The notes: generated by a model from the sequence alone, not told the origin. 64,000 nucleotides of DNA from Bog-366 sp963722555 (GCA_963722555.1 CAVRNQ010000001.1:434001-498000); one strand, 5' to 3'; shown: positions 49,464 to 59,361, counted from the stretch's first letter. Translations and numbers: made by a program.

Positions 49464-49569
49464 CCGCGGGTGGCGCCGACATTGCCTTTTATGTCGGCGG
49501 CCGGGCGCATACATAAAGGACAATGTATGCGCCACCCGCGGACCTAAACGACAGTTCCGCGCTGCCTGC
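49464..49569. repeat. Three-way palindrome joined to element copy 3 (reverse)
   Basis: Outer arms CCGCGGGTGGCGC (49464-49476) and GCGCCACCCGCGG (49529-49541) are perfect. Inside are GCCGACAT (49475-49482) with ATGTCGGC (49491-49498) and GGCGCATACAT (49504-49514) with ATGTATGCGCC (49523-49533), perfect but partly competing with the outer arms. It continues into the reverse-strand GCAGGCAGCGC hairpin (49539-49569), which starts just after the pta stop. The remaining 49285-49463 holds no gene. Confidence 0.65.
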
Positions 49570-49571
49570 CT

Positions 49572-50591
49572 TCAAGCGGCCGGGCGCTGCCGCTTCAGGC
49601 TCTGGGCCTGGATGGCGGTGATGACCGCGACCTGCACGATATCTTCCGCCTTGCAGCCGCGCGAGAGGTCGTTGGCGGGCTTCGCGAGCCCTTGCAGGAT
49701 GGGTCCAATGGCCTCGCAGCCGCCGAAGCGTTCCGCCAGCTTGTAGCCGATGTTGCCGGCGTTCAGGTCGGGGAAGATCAGCACGTTGGCGCGGCCCGCG
49801 ACGGGGGAATCCGGCGCTTTGCGCAATCCGATTTCCGGGATTAACGCGGCGTCAAGTTGAAGTTCCCCGTCCACGGCGAGTTGCGGGGCGCGCTGCTTGA
49901 CGAGCCCGAGCGCCTCCCGCACCGCCTCGATCATGGCGTGCTCGGCGCTGCCGCGAGTCGAAAACGAGAGCAGGGCCACGCGAGGCTCGACCTCCAAGAG
50001 CGCTCGGGCGTTGGCGGCCGTGGCGATGGCGATGTCCGCCAATTGCGACGGCGTGGGCTGCGGTACTACGGCACTGTCGGCGAAAAGCGTCGCGCCGTCC
50101 GTGCCCAGGTTCTTGCGCGGAGACAGCATCAGGAAAAAGCTGGAAACCAGCGAGACGCCTGGCTCGACGCCAATCCCCCAGAGGGCAGCGCGCACGGTGT
50201 CGGCCGTGGTGTTGAGCGCGCCACCGACGGAGCCGTCCGCCTCCCCCGCCGCCACCATCAGTGCCGCGTAGTTGCGCGGCTGCCGCGCTGCCGCAAGCGC
50301 CTGGTCCGGCGTCATGCCTTTGGTGCGTCGGCGCTCGTAGAGGAGGTTGGCATGCTTTTCGAGCTTGGGGCTGGAGGCGGGATTGAGAAGCTGGGCACTT
50401 TCGAGACGCAGGCCTAGAGCTTGAAGCTTGGCATTGATCTTAGAGGTGTCCCCCAGCAGTGTCAGGTTTGCCAGTTTGTCCTTTTCGATCAAGTGCGCTG
50501 CCTGGAGCGTCCGGTCTTCTTCGCCCTCGAACAGAACGATGTGCTGTGGGGATGTTCGGGCTCGACTGCGAAGCTTCTCAAGAATGTCCAT
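49572..50591 (-). CDS. pta: Phosphate acetyltransferase
   Basis: A 339-residue enzyme converting acetyl-CoA and phosphate to acetyl phosphate. Family blocks are VLFEGEEDRTLQAAHLIEKD, MVAAGEADGSVGGALNTTAD, ADSAVVPQPTPSQLADIAI, and RVALLSFSTRGSAEH, ending LNAGNIGYKLAERFGGCEAI and GPILQGLAKPANDLSRGCKA, with the conserved S-T-R and catalytic region. The chain is the short, catalytic-domain-only form. The acetate kinase gene is absent nearby. ATG 50591 has GGAGG just upstream. Confidence 0.94.
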   Translation of the reverse strand: MDILEKLRSRARTSPQHIVLFEGEEDRTLQAAHLIEKDKLANLTLLGDTSKINAKLQALGLRLESAQLLNPASSPKLEKHANLLYERRRTKGMTPDQALAAARQPRNYAALMVAAGEADGSVGGALNTTADTVRAALWGIGVEPGVSLVSSFFLMLSPRKNLGTDGATLFADSAVVPQPTPSQLADIAIATAANARALLEVEPRVALLSFSTRGSAEHAMIEAVREALGLVKQRAPQLAVDGELQLDAALIPEIGLRKAPDSPVAGRANVLIFPDLNAGNIGYKLAERFGGCEAIGPILQGLAKPANDLSRGCKAEDIVQVAVITAIQAQSLKRQRPAA

Positions 50592-50938
50592 CGAATCCTC
50601 CGGGGGGAGTTAGCGGGAAAACTCGTGATGCCGCCGAGGCCACAGGGCGAGAATACACCAGAATGTCCCTGTTTGCCCTCTACGAGCCGGGCCTCACGCT
50701 TTTGGCAGCACGCTTTGTGCCAGAGGAGGGGCGAATGCGGGGCTTTGAGGCGAGGCTGAAAGGGCGGGCACCGTGGCCCGGCCCCTTCGCTCTGCTCAGG
50801 GCAGGCGGCTTTTCCATCCCAGCCCGATTGCTGACCCAGGATTTGAATTTCGCTTACAATAGCCCCGCAGTGAGATTGAGGGACATACGCTCGATGCCTT
50901 CGTCGCCATGGGTTGACGGGCTGAATAGGGAGGTCGCG
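50592..50938. other. Divergent intergenic region between pta and the PLP decarboxylase
   Basis: 347 bases. The plus-strand frame is open through the region and continuous with the decarboxylase, but upstream residues are low-complexity and lack homology features. No operator or repeat is apparent. The ribosome site AGGGAGG (50927-50933) ends it. Confidence 0.35.
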
Positions 50939-52297
50939 ATGCAGTTCGAACAGGAGACGCTAGGTTTGTTGCCAGCGGCGCTCCAGGTTTTGGAGGCGGG
51001 TTTTGCTGCGCTCCCCGAGGCAGGCCTGCGAGTTCCCGGCCAGGAGCGTATGGCCCACGTCATGCAGGAAGTCGCTTCTCGCTTGCGTGACAATTACCCG
51101 TACTTCCATCCCCTCTATGCCGGCCAGATGCTCAAGCCACCCCATCCTATTGCCCGCGCCGCTTATGCTTTGGCCACTTGGATCAATCCCAACAACCACG
51201 CGCTCGACGGCGGGCGCGCCAGCTCGGCCATGGAAAAGGAGGCCGTGGCGGAGATCGCGGCCATGTTCGGATGGCAGGCTCACCTCGGGCATCTCACGAG
51301 CGGTGGCACGATGGCGAATTTGGAGGCGCTTTGGGTAGCGGGGCAGCTTCATCCCGGGAAGAAGATCCTGGCCTCCCAGCAGGCCCACTATACGCACCCC
51401 CGCATCAGCGGCGTGCTGGGTCTGCCGTTCGCGGAGGCGCCCTGCGACCAGCGAGGCAGGATGGACGCTCAGGCCCTTGCGGTGATGCTGCCTGCGGGTG
51501 ATATCGGCTGTGTTGTGGCCACGGTGGGAACCACGGGAACCGGCTCCCTCGATCCTCTGCCGGAGATCCTGCATCTGCGCACCCAGTACGGCTTTCGGCT
51601 CCACGTGGACGCTGCCTATGGCGGCTACTTCACGCTTGCCGGAAATCTGGCGGAGGAAACCCGCCGGGCGTATGACCTGATCAGCCAGGCCGATTCGATT
51701 GTGGTTGATCCCCACAAGCACGGCCTGCAACCCTACGGATGCGGGTGCGTGCTGTTTCGCGATCCGAGCGTGGGGGCACTGTACAAGCACGATTCTCCCT
51801 ACACCTATTTCACATCTTCAGAGCTGCACCTGGGTGAGATCAGCCTGGAGTGCTCGCGCCCGGGCGCATCGGCCGTGGCATTGTGGGCCACGCAAAGATT
51901 GCTGCCCCTCGTGCGCGGGGGCGAGTTCGCCACGGGGCTCGAGGCCTGCCGGGAAGCGGCGGTCCGCTTGGCCGGGCAACTCGCGGCTGACTCCCGCTGG
52001 CTCGTGCCCTTTCCTCCGGAGCTGGACATCGTCGTCTGGGCCCCTCGTGCCCGCTCCGCCCGCCTCGCTTCCGAGCTGTCACAGCGTATCTTCAAGGCTG
52101 CCGCGGACCGTGGCCTGCACCTCGCGCTGATCCGCCTGCCCCTCCGATACTTCCCGTCGCTCGCCGCCGGACTCCCCGATGATCAAGAGACGGTGCTCTG
52201 CCTGCGCTCCGTCTTGATGAAGCCTGAGCACCGGGAATGGGTGAACCCGATCCTGGCTACCCTGGACGTGGCATGGCGGGAAGCAGTGGAGAAGTAG
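50939..52297 (+). CDS. PLP-dependent group II decarboxylase/lyase
   Basis: A 452-residue type I PLP enzyme, probably an amino-acid decarboxylase of the glutamate/tyrosine/aromatic group. It starts at ATG 50939 with AGGGAGG five bases upstream; a longer frame reaches back to 50459. Key residues are H150 (in QQAHYTHPRI, stacking on PLP), D224 (HVDAAYGGY, pyridine-N contact) and K260 (VDPHKHGLQPYG, Schiff base). The SGGTMANLEAL block is typical. The substrate is not clear. Polyamine or GABA production are possibilities; no transporter is next to it. Confidence 0.88.
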   Translation: MQFEQETLGLLPAALQVLEAGFAALPEAGLRVPGQERMAHVMQEVASRLRDNYPYFHPLYAGQMLKPPHPIARAAYALATWINPNNHALDGGRASSAMEKEAVAEIAAMFGWQAHLGHLTSGGTMANLEALWVAGQLHPGKKILASQQAHYTHPRISGVLGLPFAEAPCDQRGRMDAQALAVMLPAGDIGCVVATVGTTGTGSLDPLPEILHLRTQYGFRLHVDAAYGGYFTLAGNLAEETRRAYDLISQADSIVVDPHKHGLQPYGCGCVLFRDPSVGALYKHDSPYTYFTSSELHLGEISLECSRPGASAVALWATQRLLPLVRGGEFATGLEACREAAVRLAGQLAADSRWLVPFPPELDIVVWAPRARSARLASELSQRIFKAAADRGLHLALIRLPLRYFPSLAAGLPDDQETVLCLRSVLMKPEHREWVNPILATLDVAWREAVEK

Positions 52298-52344
52298 CAC
52301 TGTCGCGAAATAGCGGTGGCCCGCGAGATTGTTGAAAAACCGGC

Positions 52345-52367
52345 TGGTATGATAAATTACCATACCA
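52345..52367. promoter_or_regulatory. Palindrome overlapping the mazE-like start (candidate operator)
   Basis: TGGTATG (52345-52351) and CATACCA (52361-52367) are perfect 7-base arms with a 9-base spacer, and the right arm runs into the ATG. A TATGAT string lies within the left arm. Binding here by the antitoxin would block both transcription and translation start (inference). Confidence 0.5.
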
Positions 52368-52606
52368 TGGCAACCATGAAAGTCGCCGTCACACTGGAAA
52401 CCGAGTCGCTGCGCGAAGTTGACCGTTTGGTTCGGGAGGGGCGGTTCCCGAGCCGGAGCAGGGCTGTACAGGCAGCGCTGGTGGAGATGCTGGCCCGCCG
52501 GAAGCGCTCTCGTCTAGCGGAGGAGTTGGCCAAACTCGATTTTCGGGAGGAGCGAGCGCTGGCGGAAGAGACGCTCTCAGGTGAACCCGCGTGGCCCGAA
52601 TACTGA
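52367..52606 (+). CDS. Ribbon-helix-helix antitoxin of a MazEF-like pair
   Basis: A 79-residue protein whose N-terminal half is a ribbon-helix-helix DNA-binding domain: MKVAVTLETESLREVDRLVR then GRFPSRSRAVQAALVEMLAR. The C-terminal part (REERALAEETLSGEPAWPEY) should wrap the toxin. ATG 52367 lies at the end of a palindrome. It overlaps the toxin gene by 16 bases. It is probably co-transcribed and autoregulated. Confidence 0.88.
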   Translation: MATMKVAVTLETESLREVDRLVREGRFPSRSRAVQAALVEMLARRKRSRLAEELAKLDFREERALAEETLSGEPAWPEY

Positions 52607-52926
52607 GAGGCGAAATCTACTGGGCCGATCTCGCTCCCACCGTCGGGCACGAGCAGGCGGGGAAGCAACCGGTCCTGGTCATCAGCCACGATCTGTTTAA
52701 CGAACGCTCCGGCACGGTCATCGCGCTCGCCATCACCAGCCAACCCCAGCGCGTGAGTCTCCCCTTGGCGCTGAAGTTAGAAAGCGCGAAGCTCCCCAAG
52801 CCTTCCTGGATCAAGATCTCCCAGGTTCGGACGCTCTCTACCGAACGCCTGGGCAAACGCCTGGGGCACCTCAGTGCGGAAGAGCTTGACCAAGTGATCG
52901 AGGGGTTGTTCGAACTCGTGGCCTGA
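52591..52926 (+). CDS. mazF: MazF/PemK-family endoribonuclease toxin
   Basis: A 111-residue toxin: RGEIYWADLAPTVGHEQAGK then QPVLVISHDLFNE, TVIALAITSQPQ and KPSWIKISQVRTL. The conserved Arg of RGEIYWADL and Thr in AITSQ match the RNA-cutting site of MazF. The start is GTG 52591 inside the antitoxin gene, giving translational coupling. It would cleave mRNA at a short motif when free. The final helix is LSAEELDQVIEGLFELVA. It reads into mtnA, 87 bases downstream. Confidence 0.93.
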   Translation: MARILRGEIYWADLAPTVGHEQAGKQPVLVISHDLFNERSGTVIALAITSQPQRVSLPLALKLESAKLPKPSWIKISQVRTLSTERLGKRLGHLSAEELDQVIEGLFELVA

Positions 52927-53013
52927 AGAGCCGACCGCCAACGGCTATGATGGCTATTCACCCTCCGGCTCCCTGCCCAGGACGACGTCGCCAGGGCTGC
53001 CCATTGAGGTTGC

Positions 53014-54069
53014 ATGTTCAAAACTATCGAATGGACGGAGGGCGGCGTGCGCATCCTCGACCAGACGCGCCTGCCCGCGGAAGAAATCTATCGTACTTAC
53101 ACCGACTATCGCGACGTGGCGGAGGCGATCCGCTCCATGGTGATTCGCGGCGCGCCGGCGATTGGGGTGGCGGCAGCGATGGGCGTCGCGCTGGGCATCA
53201 AGCATTCTGCGGCGAAAGACGCGGCCGAACTGCGCGCCGATTTCGAGAGAATCGCCGAGGCCCTTTCCAAGACCCGCCCCACCGCCGTCAATCTCTTCTG
53301 GGCGGTGAAGCGCATGCGCGCGGGGTTTGAGAACTCCTTGTCCTGCCAGCCCGCCGGCGCTCCCGGACTGGACGCGGTACGCAGGGCACTCGAAGAAGAG
53401 GCCCAGCGGATTCTCGCGGAAGACATTGCCATCAACGAAGCCATGGGCCGCCACGGTGCGGACCTGATGCCGGATGAGGGGACCATTCTTACGCACTGCA
53501 ACGCCGGGGCGCTCGCGACCGGCGGCTACGGCACGGCGCTGGGCGTAATTCGCGCTGCGATAGGAGCCGGGAAGAAACTGCACGTTTTTGCCGACGAAAC
53601 GCGGCCGTTCCTGCAGGGCGCGCGTCTGACGGCCTGGGAACTCGCCAAAGACCACATCCCCGTCACGCTTATCACCGACAACATGGCAGGCCACTTTATG
53701 AAGCAAGGAGAGATTCGCGCCGTGATTGTGGGCGCCGACCGCATTGCCGCGAACGGCGATGCCGCCAACAAAATCGGAACCTACAGCGTGGCCGTGCTGG
53801 CTCACGAAAACGGCATTCCCTTTTACGTTGCGGCGCCGCTTTCAACGATCGACATGAGCCTCGCTTCGGGCGAGCAGATTCCCATCGAGGAGCGCTCCTC
53901 CGCAGAAGTCACACATCTTGCGGGCGTGGCTCTTGCGCCCCAGGGAGTTCCAGCCCGGCATCCTGCCTTTGATGTCACGCCGCAACGTTACATTACCGCC
54001 ATCATCACGGAGCGCGGCGTGGTCCGCCCGCCTTACACGGACAGCCTACGCGGGCTGTTCGCTGAGTGA
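53014..54069 (+). CDS. mtnA: S-methyl-5-thioribose-1-phosphate isomerase
   Basis: A 351-residue enzyme of methionine salvage that converts 5-methylthioribose-1-phosphate to the ribulose form. It belongs to the eIF2B-alpha-like fold. The catalytic C162 (THCNAGALATGGYG) and D242 (VGADRIAANGD) are present, as are MVIRGAPAIGVAAAMG and AAPLSTIDMSLASGEQIPIE. The other salvage genes are not in the window. GAGGT precedes the ATG at 53014. Confidence 0.95.
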   Translation: MFKTIEWTEGGVRILDQTRLPAEEIYRTYTDYRDVAEAIRSMVIRGAPAIGVAAAMGVALGIKHSAAKDAAELRADFERIAEALSKTRPTAVNLFWAVKRMRAGFENSLSCQPAGAPGLDAVRRALEEEAQRILAEDIAINEAMGRHGADLMPDEGTILTHCNAGALATGGYGTALGVIRAAIGAGKKLHVFADETRPFLQGARLTAWELAKDHIPVTLITDNMAGHFMKQGEIRAVIVGADRIAANGDAANKIGTYSVAVLAHENGIPFYVAAPLSTIDMSLASGEQIPIEERSSAEVTHLAGVALAPQGVPARHPAFDVTPQRYITAIITERGVVRPPYTDSLRGLFAE

Positions 54070-54188
54070 TTTTTCCGGCTCGGCCGCCCTCACGCCGGAC
54101 GACCTTTCCACGATCTTCCGCAGAATCTCGGGAATCTCATAGACGGCTCGGTTGCGGAGAGCCGCGGTAAATTGCTCTTTGGGAGCGC

Positions 54189-55439
54189 TTATTCGTGCCG
54201 CAAAGCCACGATAGGGTCGAGGCGAGCGGCCTTCATGGCGGGCCATATTCCGAAGAACAGCCCAATGCTGACCGCCACAATGAACCCGGCCAAAATCGAC
54301 CACATTGGGACGCTGGAGGGGAGGCTGGGGAGGAAAGTTCGAATGAGGAAGCTCAGGAACAACCCGGTGAGGATGCCCAAAACGCCACCGGAGCCTGTCA
54401 GGGTCATGGCTTCGAGCAGGAACTGCCAGGTAATGTCGCTGCGCCGCGCGCCAATGGCCTTGCGCACGCCGATCTCCCGCGTGCGTTCGGTGACGGACAC
54501 CAGCATGATGTTCATCACGCCGATACCGCCCACCAACAGGCCGATGGAAGAGATCACCACGGTAACCAGGACAACGGTGCTCATGATGCTGCGGAATTGT
54601 TCGATGAACTGTTCGGTGGTCGAAATGCCGAAGTTATCAGGGTCCGAGGGCTTCACCCGCCTCCGGTGCCGAAGCACGGCCCGCACTTCTTCCTTGGCCT
54701 GATCGACCTTTCCTTCGTAGGCCATGGCCACCAGGAAGTTCTCCTTTTCGTTGGGATAGAGCTTTCGAAAAGTCAGGTAGGGGATTTTCACGACTCGGTC
54801 CGTGCCGCTGTCCCCTGGGAAAGCCTTGCGGGGAGCGATGGTTCCGATGACCTCAAAATTGGCCCCCCCGAGGCTTACGCTTTTGCCGATGGGGTCTTCG
54901 TTGGCAAAGAACCGCTTCACGATGTCAGCGCCGATCACCATAACTTCCCGACGGTGCAGATTGTCAACATCTGTAAAAAACCGTCCATCGCCAAGGTTGT
55001 CGTTCACGACGGCGAAATCGTCGGGCGTGACGCCGTTGAACTGATAGTTCTGGACGTCCATGCCCTTGTATTTCAGGCGGGGAGGGTCCGAGCTCCAAAG
55101 GAACTGCTCCGCGGCGACCTTCTCAATGGATGGGCAGTCGTCCCGGATGGCCAGGGTATCCTCGAGCGTCAGGGGCTTGCGCATGCGTTCCTCTCGGGAG
55201 AGGTTGCCAAAGTGGATACCGGGTTCCCACTTGAAGATGAGGAGGGTTCGGGTACCATAATCGCGGGCGGCATCGGCGAATTGCTGGTCCAGCCCGGCGA
55301 AGATAGAGGCTACGGCAATGACGGTGGTGGTGCCGATCAAGACTCCCAGCAGGGTGAGGAAGGAGCGGAATTTGTGAGTCCGCAGCGTATCCATCGCCAG
55401 CATCAGGTTTTCGCGAAGATTTTGCCGGGGTGTGGCCAC
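54189..55439 (-). CDS. MacB-type ABC transporter permease, second copy
   Basis: A 416-residue permease with one N-terminal membrane helix (about 22-44), a periplasmic MacB_PCD domain (about 45-290, with FQFNGVTPDDFAVVN-type strands) and three C-terminal helices forming the FtsX core (IVSSIGLLVGGIGVMNIMLV, ERTREIGVRKAIGA, GILTGLFLSFLIR). The start is GTG at 55439, with GGAGG about 9 bases upstream and 4 bases after the previous gene's stop. The pair probably makes a heterodimer powered by the ATPase at 56808. Export of a peptide, lipid or drug is likely. Confidence 0.9.
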   Translation of the reverse strand: MATPRQNLRENLMLAMDTLRTHKFRSFLTLLGVLIGTTTVIAVASIFAGLDQQFADAARDYGTRTLLIFKWEPGIHFGNLSREERMRKPLTLEDTLAIRDDCPSIEKVAAEQFLWSSDPPRLKYKGMDVQNYQFNGVTPDDFAVVNDNLGDGRFFTDVDNLHRREVMVIGADIVKRFFANEDPIGKSVSLGGANFEVIGTIAPRKAFPGDSGTDRVVKIPYLTFRKLYPNEKENFLVAMAYEGKVDQAKEEVRAVLRHRRRVKPSDPDNFGISTTEQFIEQFRSIMSTVVLVTVVISSIGLLVGGIGVMNIMLVSVTERTREIGVRKAIGARRSDITWQFLLEAMTLTGSGGVLGILTGLFLSFLIRTFLPSLPSSVPMWSILAGFIVAVSIGLFFGIWPAMKAARLDPIVALRHE

Positions 55440-55443
55440 GGGA

Positions 55444-56718
<1,275 letters not shown>

Positions 56719-56736
56719 AAGTGCTCCTTGGAAGTC

Positions 56737-56803
56737 GGGACTCGGGGTTAGGGACTCGTGCACAACCCGAAGCTCAGGGCCCGAATCCCTAGCCCCGAGT
56801 CCC
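56737..56803. repeat. Inverted repeat between the permease and ATPase genes
   Basis: GGGACTCGGGGTTAGGGA (56737-56754) is complementary to TCCCTAGCCCCGAGTCCC (56786-56803) with a single mismatch and a 31-base loop. Its words (ACTCGGGG, TTAGGGA) also recur inside the loop, in the manner of the simple-repeat hairpin at 15385. Confidence 0.55.
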
Positions 56804-56807
56804 GAGC

Positions 56808-57548
56808 TTATTCGACCCGTTCGTCCCGCTCGATGCGGCCGTCCCGCACGTGGATGATGCGATGGGCGTGGGCGGCGATGTCGTGCTCGTGCGTTACCAG
56901 TACGATGTTGTTGCCGCCCTGGTGCAGCCGTTCGAACAGGGCCATGATCTCCTCGCCTGTGGCGGAGTCGAGGTTGCCGGTGGGCTCGTCCGCCAGGATG
57001 ATGGAGGGGTTGTTGACCAGAGCCCGCGCGATCGCCACGCGTTGCCGCTGACCGCCGGAGAGCTCGTTGGGCTTGTGGTGCATGCGGTCGGTCAGGTCCA
57101 CCTTGCGCAGAGCCTCCTCGGCCTTTTCCAAGCGCTCGGCCGCCGGCATGCCGCTGTAGATGAGGGGCAGTTCCACGTTGTGCAGGGCGCTGGCGCGCGA
57201 CAGCAGATTGAAGGTCTGAAACACGAACCCGATTTCCTTGTTGCGGATGTAGGCCAGTTCGTCGTCGGAGAGCTCACTTACCAACCGCGCGTTCAGCCAG
57301 TAGACACCGCTGGTGGGAGTGTCCAGGCAGCCGATCAGGTTCATCAGCGTGGATTTGCCCGAGCCCGAGGGGCCCATGATGGCCACGTACTCGCCGCGCT
57401 CGATCTCGAACGAAACTCCACTGAGGGCGTGCACCTGGATGGCCGCGCCCATGTCGTAGGTCTTCCACAAGTCTTCGGTCTTGATGATGATGCCGTCACG
57501 GGGCGCCAGCGTTTCCCGCATCGCGGATGAAGCCACAGGGGTTGCCAT
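56808..57548 (-). CDS. MacB/LolD-type ABC transporter ATP-binding protein
   Basis: A 246-residue ATPase of the MacB/LolD group. Walker A is GPSGSGKS (59-66, Lys65), the Q-loop is FVFQTFNLL, the signature LSGGQRQR (163-170) and Walker B IILADEPTGNLD (183-194), with the H-loop VTHEHDIAAHA. It drives the two permeases encoded downstream on the same strand. ATG 57548. The N-terminus has a 15-residue extension ahead of the usual start. It is separated from the adaptor gene by a repeat-filled gap. Confidence 0.95.
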   Translation of the reverse strand: MATPVASSAMRETLAPRDGIIIKTEDLWKTYDMGAAIQVHALSGVSFEIERGEYVAIMGPSGSGKSTLMNLIGCLDTPTSGVYWLNARLVSELSDDELAYIRNKEIGFVFQTFNLLSRASALHNVELPLIYSGMPAAERLEKAEEALRKVDLTDRMHHKPNELSGGQRQRVAIARALVNNPSIILADEPTGNLDSATGEEIMALFERLHQGGNNIVLVTHEHDIAAHAHRIIHVRDGRIERDERVE

Positions 57549-57579
57549 GGCGATTTGCCTGTCCCTTTCCTGACTTCAG

Positions 57580-57785
57580 TGACGAGTGAAGAGCAATCAC
57601 ATTCTCCGGAGCCGCACAAACAGAGGGTTTCTACGCATTGTTCCTGGGGGACCCCCTCACCCGGCCCGCCCCGGCTGATGAAAACGCCGGCGGCGGGCCA
57701 CCCTCTCCCCCAAGGGGGCGGCTACGCGGCTGTTTCGAACTTGCCTTTTTGCTCGTCACTTGTCACTCTTCACTCGTCACTGCTC
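57580..57785. repeat. Nested repeats between the ATPase and adaptor genes
   Basis: GTGACGAGTGAAGAG (57580-57594) is complementary to CTCTTCACTCGTCAC (about 57766-57780). Between them lies a copy of the CTCACCCGGCCCGCC element of 1866-2030 (57640-57722). The layers suggest insertion of one repeat into another. Confidence 0.55.
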
Positions 57786-57786
57786 T

Positions 57787-59361
57787 TCACGCCCCCGGCC
57801 CGCCCGGAGTCGCGGCACTGTTATCGATCTTCACCTTGGTGTTGTTCTTCAGGGTGCGCAGGACGCTGAAACTACCCGTAACGATCTCGTCGCCGGATTG
57901 CACGCCCTTCACAATTTCCATATCGGTGGAGCCCATGATGCCGGCCTCAATGGGAACGAAGACCGCGCGGCCCTGCCGCACGGTGAAGAGCCCCTGCACT
58001 TCTTCCTTGCCCTTGTCCTTCTCCTTGTCCTTGGCCGGGGCGGCGGGGTTCGCGGACGCCTCGACTTTGCCCTTGTTATCCTTCTTGTCCTTCTTGTCCT
58101 TGCTGTTCTTTTCCTCTTCGAGTTCACGCCGCATGCGGACGGTCACGGCTTGAATGGGAACGATCACAGCGTTCTGGCGGGCGGCGGTGGTGATTTTCGC
58201 CGTGGCGGAAAGCCCCGGCCGGATGTTGGGGGGCGGGTCACTGATCGTGACGACCACCTTGAAGTCCTTCGCCTCCTCAGCGCTGGTCGCGGTCGAGCCG
58301 CTGGTTGTGCCGCTCGTACGCCCCACGGCGGCTTCGCCGATCTGCGTTACCTTGCCTTTGAAAGTCTTGTTGGGGTAGGCGTCGATGAGTACGTCGGCGG
58401 TCTGGTCCAGCTTCACATTGGGGATGTCGGTCTCATCCACCTTGACCTCCACCGTCATGATGGAGAGGTTCGACACCTGGTAGAGCAAGCTTCCCACGGC
58501 GTTCTGGATTCCCGGCACCACGTTTTCGCCCAAGTGCACGGGGAGGGAGGTGATCATGCCGTCCATCGGGGATTTGTAGACGGTCTGGGCCAGCATGTTG
58601 TTATAACCAACGAGTTGGGCTTTGCTCTGGCCGATACGGGCTTTGGCCATGTCGCGGTTGTAGGCGGCTTGTTGGTATTGAGCCTTGGCCTGGCCCACGT
58701 GCGCCTCCGCGGAATCCACGCTGGCTTTGGCCACCTGGAAATTGCTCAGCAGTTGGTCGAAAGCTTGTTGGGCGATCAATTTGGCCTTCAAGAGTTCCTG
58801 GCCGCGGTTGAAATCATCGCTGGCCTGCTTGAGCTTGGCCTTTGCCTGCGCCAGGTCCGCCTGCGAGGTATCGAGCGCGGCCTTGGCCGACAGCACATTG
58901 GCGTCCTGCGCTGCCAGGTCGGCTTCGGAGGTCTTCACCGCCGCCGACTGCGCATCCACCGCCGCCGACTGCTGGATGTCTTCGGTCCGCAGCAGGAGTT
59001 GGCCTTTGGTGACCATGTCACCTTCCTTCACCAGGATTTCCGTGATGCGCCCCATGGAATTGGCATTCACATTGGCCTGGTTTTGCTGCACAGGCTTGAC
59101 CTCGCCATTGGCCGTAACGATCTGGGTCAAATCCCCGCGCTGCACCTTGCCGGTCTGGACCGTCACCGTGCCTTGCTTGCTCCACACCACGCCCCCGATG
59201 GCGAGTGAGAGTAGAGCCACGACGCCCACAATCAGCAGGGTGACTTTCTTCCAGCGTTTCATCCCCGTCCCACTGCGTTGCCGAGGTGGAATCGACGTAG
59301 GTTTTTCCCCTGTAGTGGGGCCGTTAATTCTCCCCAGCTCCAGCGTTTTGGTCTGTGCCAT
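57787..59361 (-). CDS. HlyD/MacA-family periplasmic adaptor of an ABC efflux system
   Basis: A 524-residue adaptor. One membrane helix (about 36-55, KVTLLIVGVVALLSLAIGGV) anchors it. A biotinyl-lipoyl-like half (VTANGEVKPVQQNQANVNAN), a long coiled-coil hairpin of Ala/Gln-rich helices (about 115-235), the second lipoyl half and the beta-barrel with YKSPMDGMIT follow. Residues about 412-455 form a Lys/Asp/Glu-rich insertion (EEEKNSKDKKDKKDNK), unusual in the membrane-proximal domain. ATG 59361 has GAGGAG seven bases upstream. It links the MacB-like pump to an outer-membrane channel, which is not encoded nearby. Confidence 0.92.
   Translation of the reverse strand: MAQTKTLELGRINGPTTGEKPTSIPPRQRSGTGMKRWKKVTLLIVGVVALLSLAIGGVVWSKQGTVTVQTGKVQRGDLTQIVTANGEVKPVQQNQANVNANSMGRITEILVKEGDMVTKGQLLLRTEDIQQSAAVDAQSAAVKTSEADLAAQDANVLSAKAALDTSQADLAQAKAKLKQASDDFNRGQELLKAKLIAQQAFDQLLSNFQVAKASVDSAEAHVGQAKAQYQQAAYNRDMAKARIGQSKAQLVGYNNMLAQTVYKSPMDGMITSLPVHLGENVVPGIQNAVGSLLYQVSNLSIMTVEVKVDETDIPNVKLDQTADVLIDAYPNKTFKGKVTQIGEAAVGRTSGTTSGSTATSAEEAKDFKVVVTISDPPPNIRPGLSATAKITTAARQNAVIVPIQAVTVRMRRELEEEKNSKDKKDKKDNKGKVEASANPAAPAKDKEKDKGKEEVQGLFTVRQGRAVFVPIEAGIMGSTDMEIVKGVQSGDEIVTGSFSVLRTLKNNTKVKIDNSAATPGGPGA

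Noticed and set aside
49464..49541. tRNA or small structured RNA gene
   Set aside because: The stems are perfect palindromes without T-loop or anticodon features, and relatives occur at other intergenic sites.
54046..54303. Minus-strand frame ending RSSGVRAAEPEKSLSEQ near the mtnA 3' end
   Set aside because: The tail looks slightly protein-like but the frame starts inside the permease gene, has no start signal and overlaps mtnA.
57760..59208. 482-codon plus-strand frame opposite the adaptor gene
   Set aside because: Shadow frame with low-complexity His/Leu content; the minus-strand adaptor has domain structure and a ribosome site.
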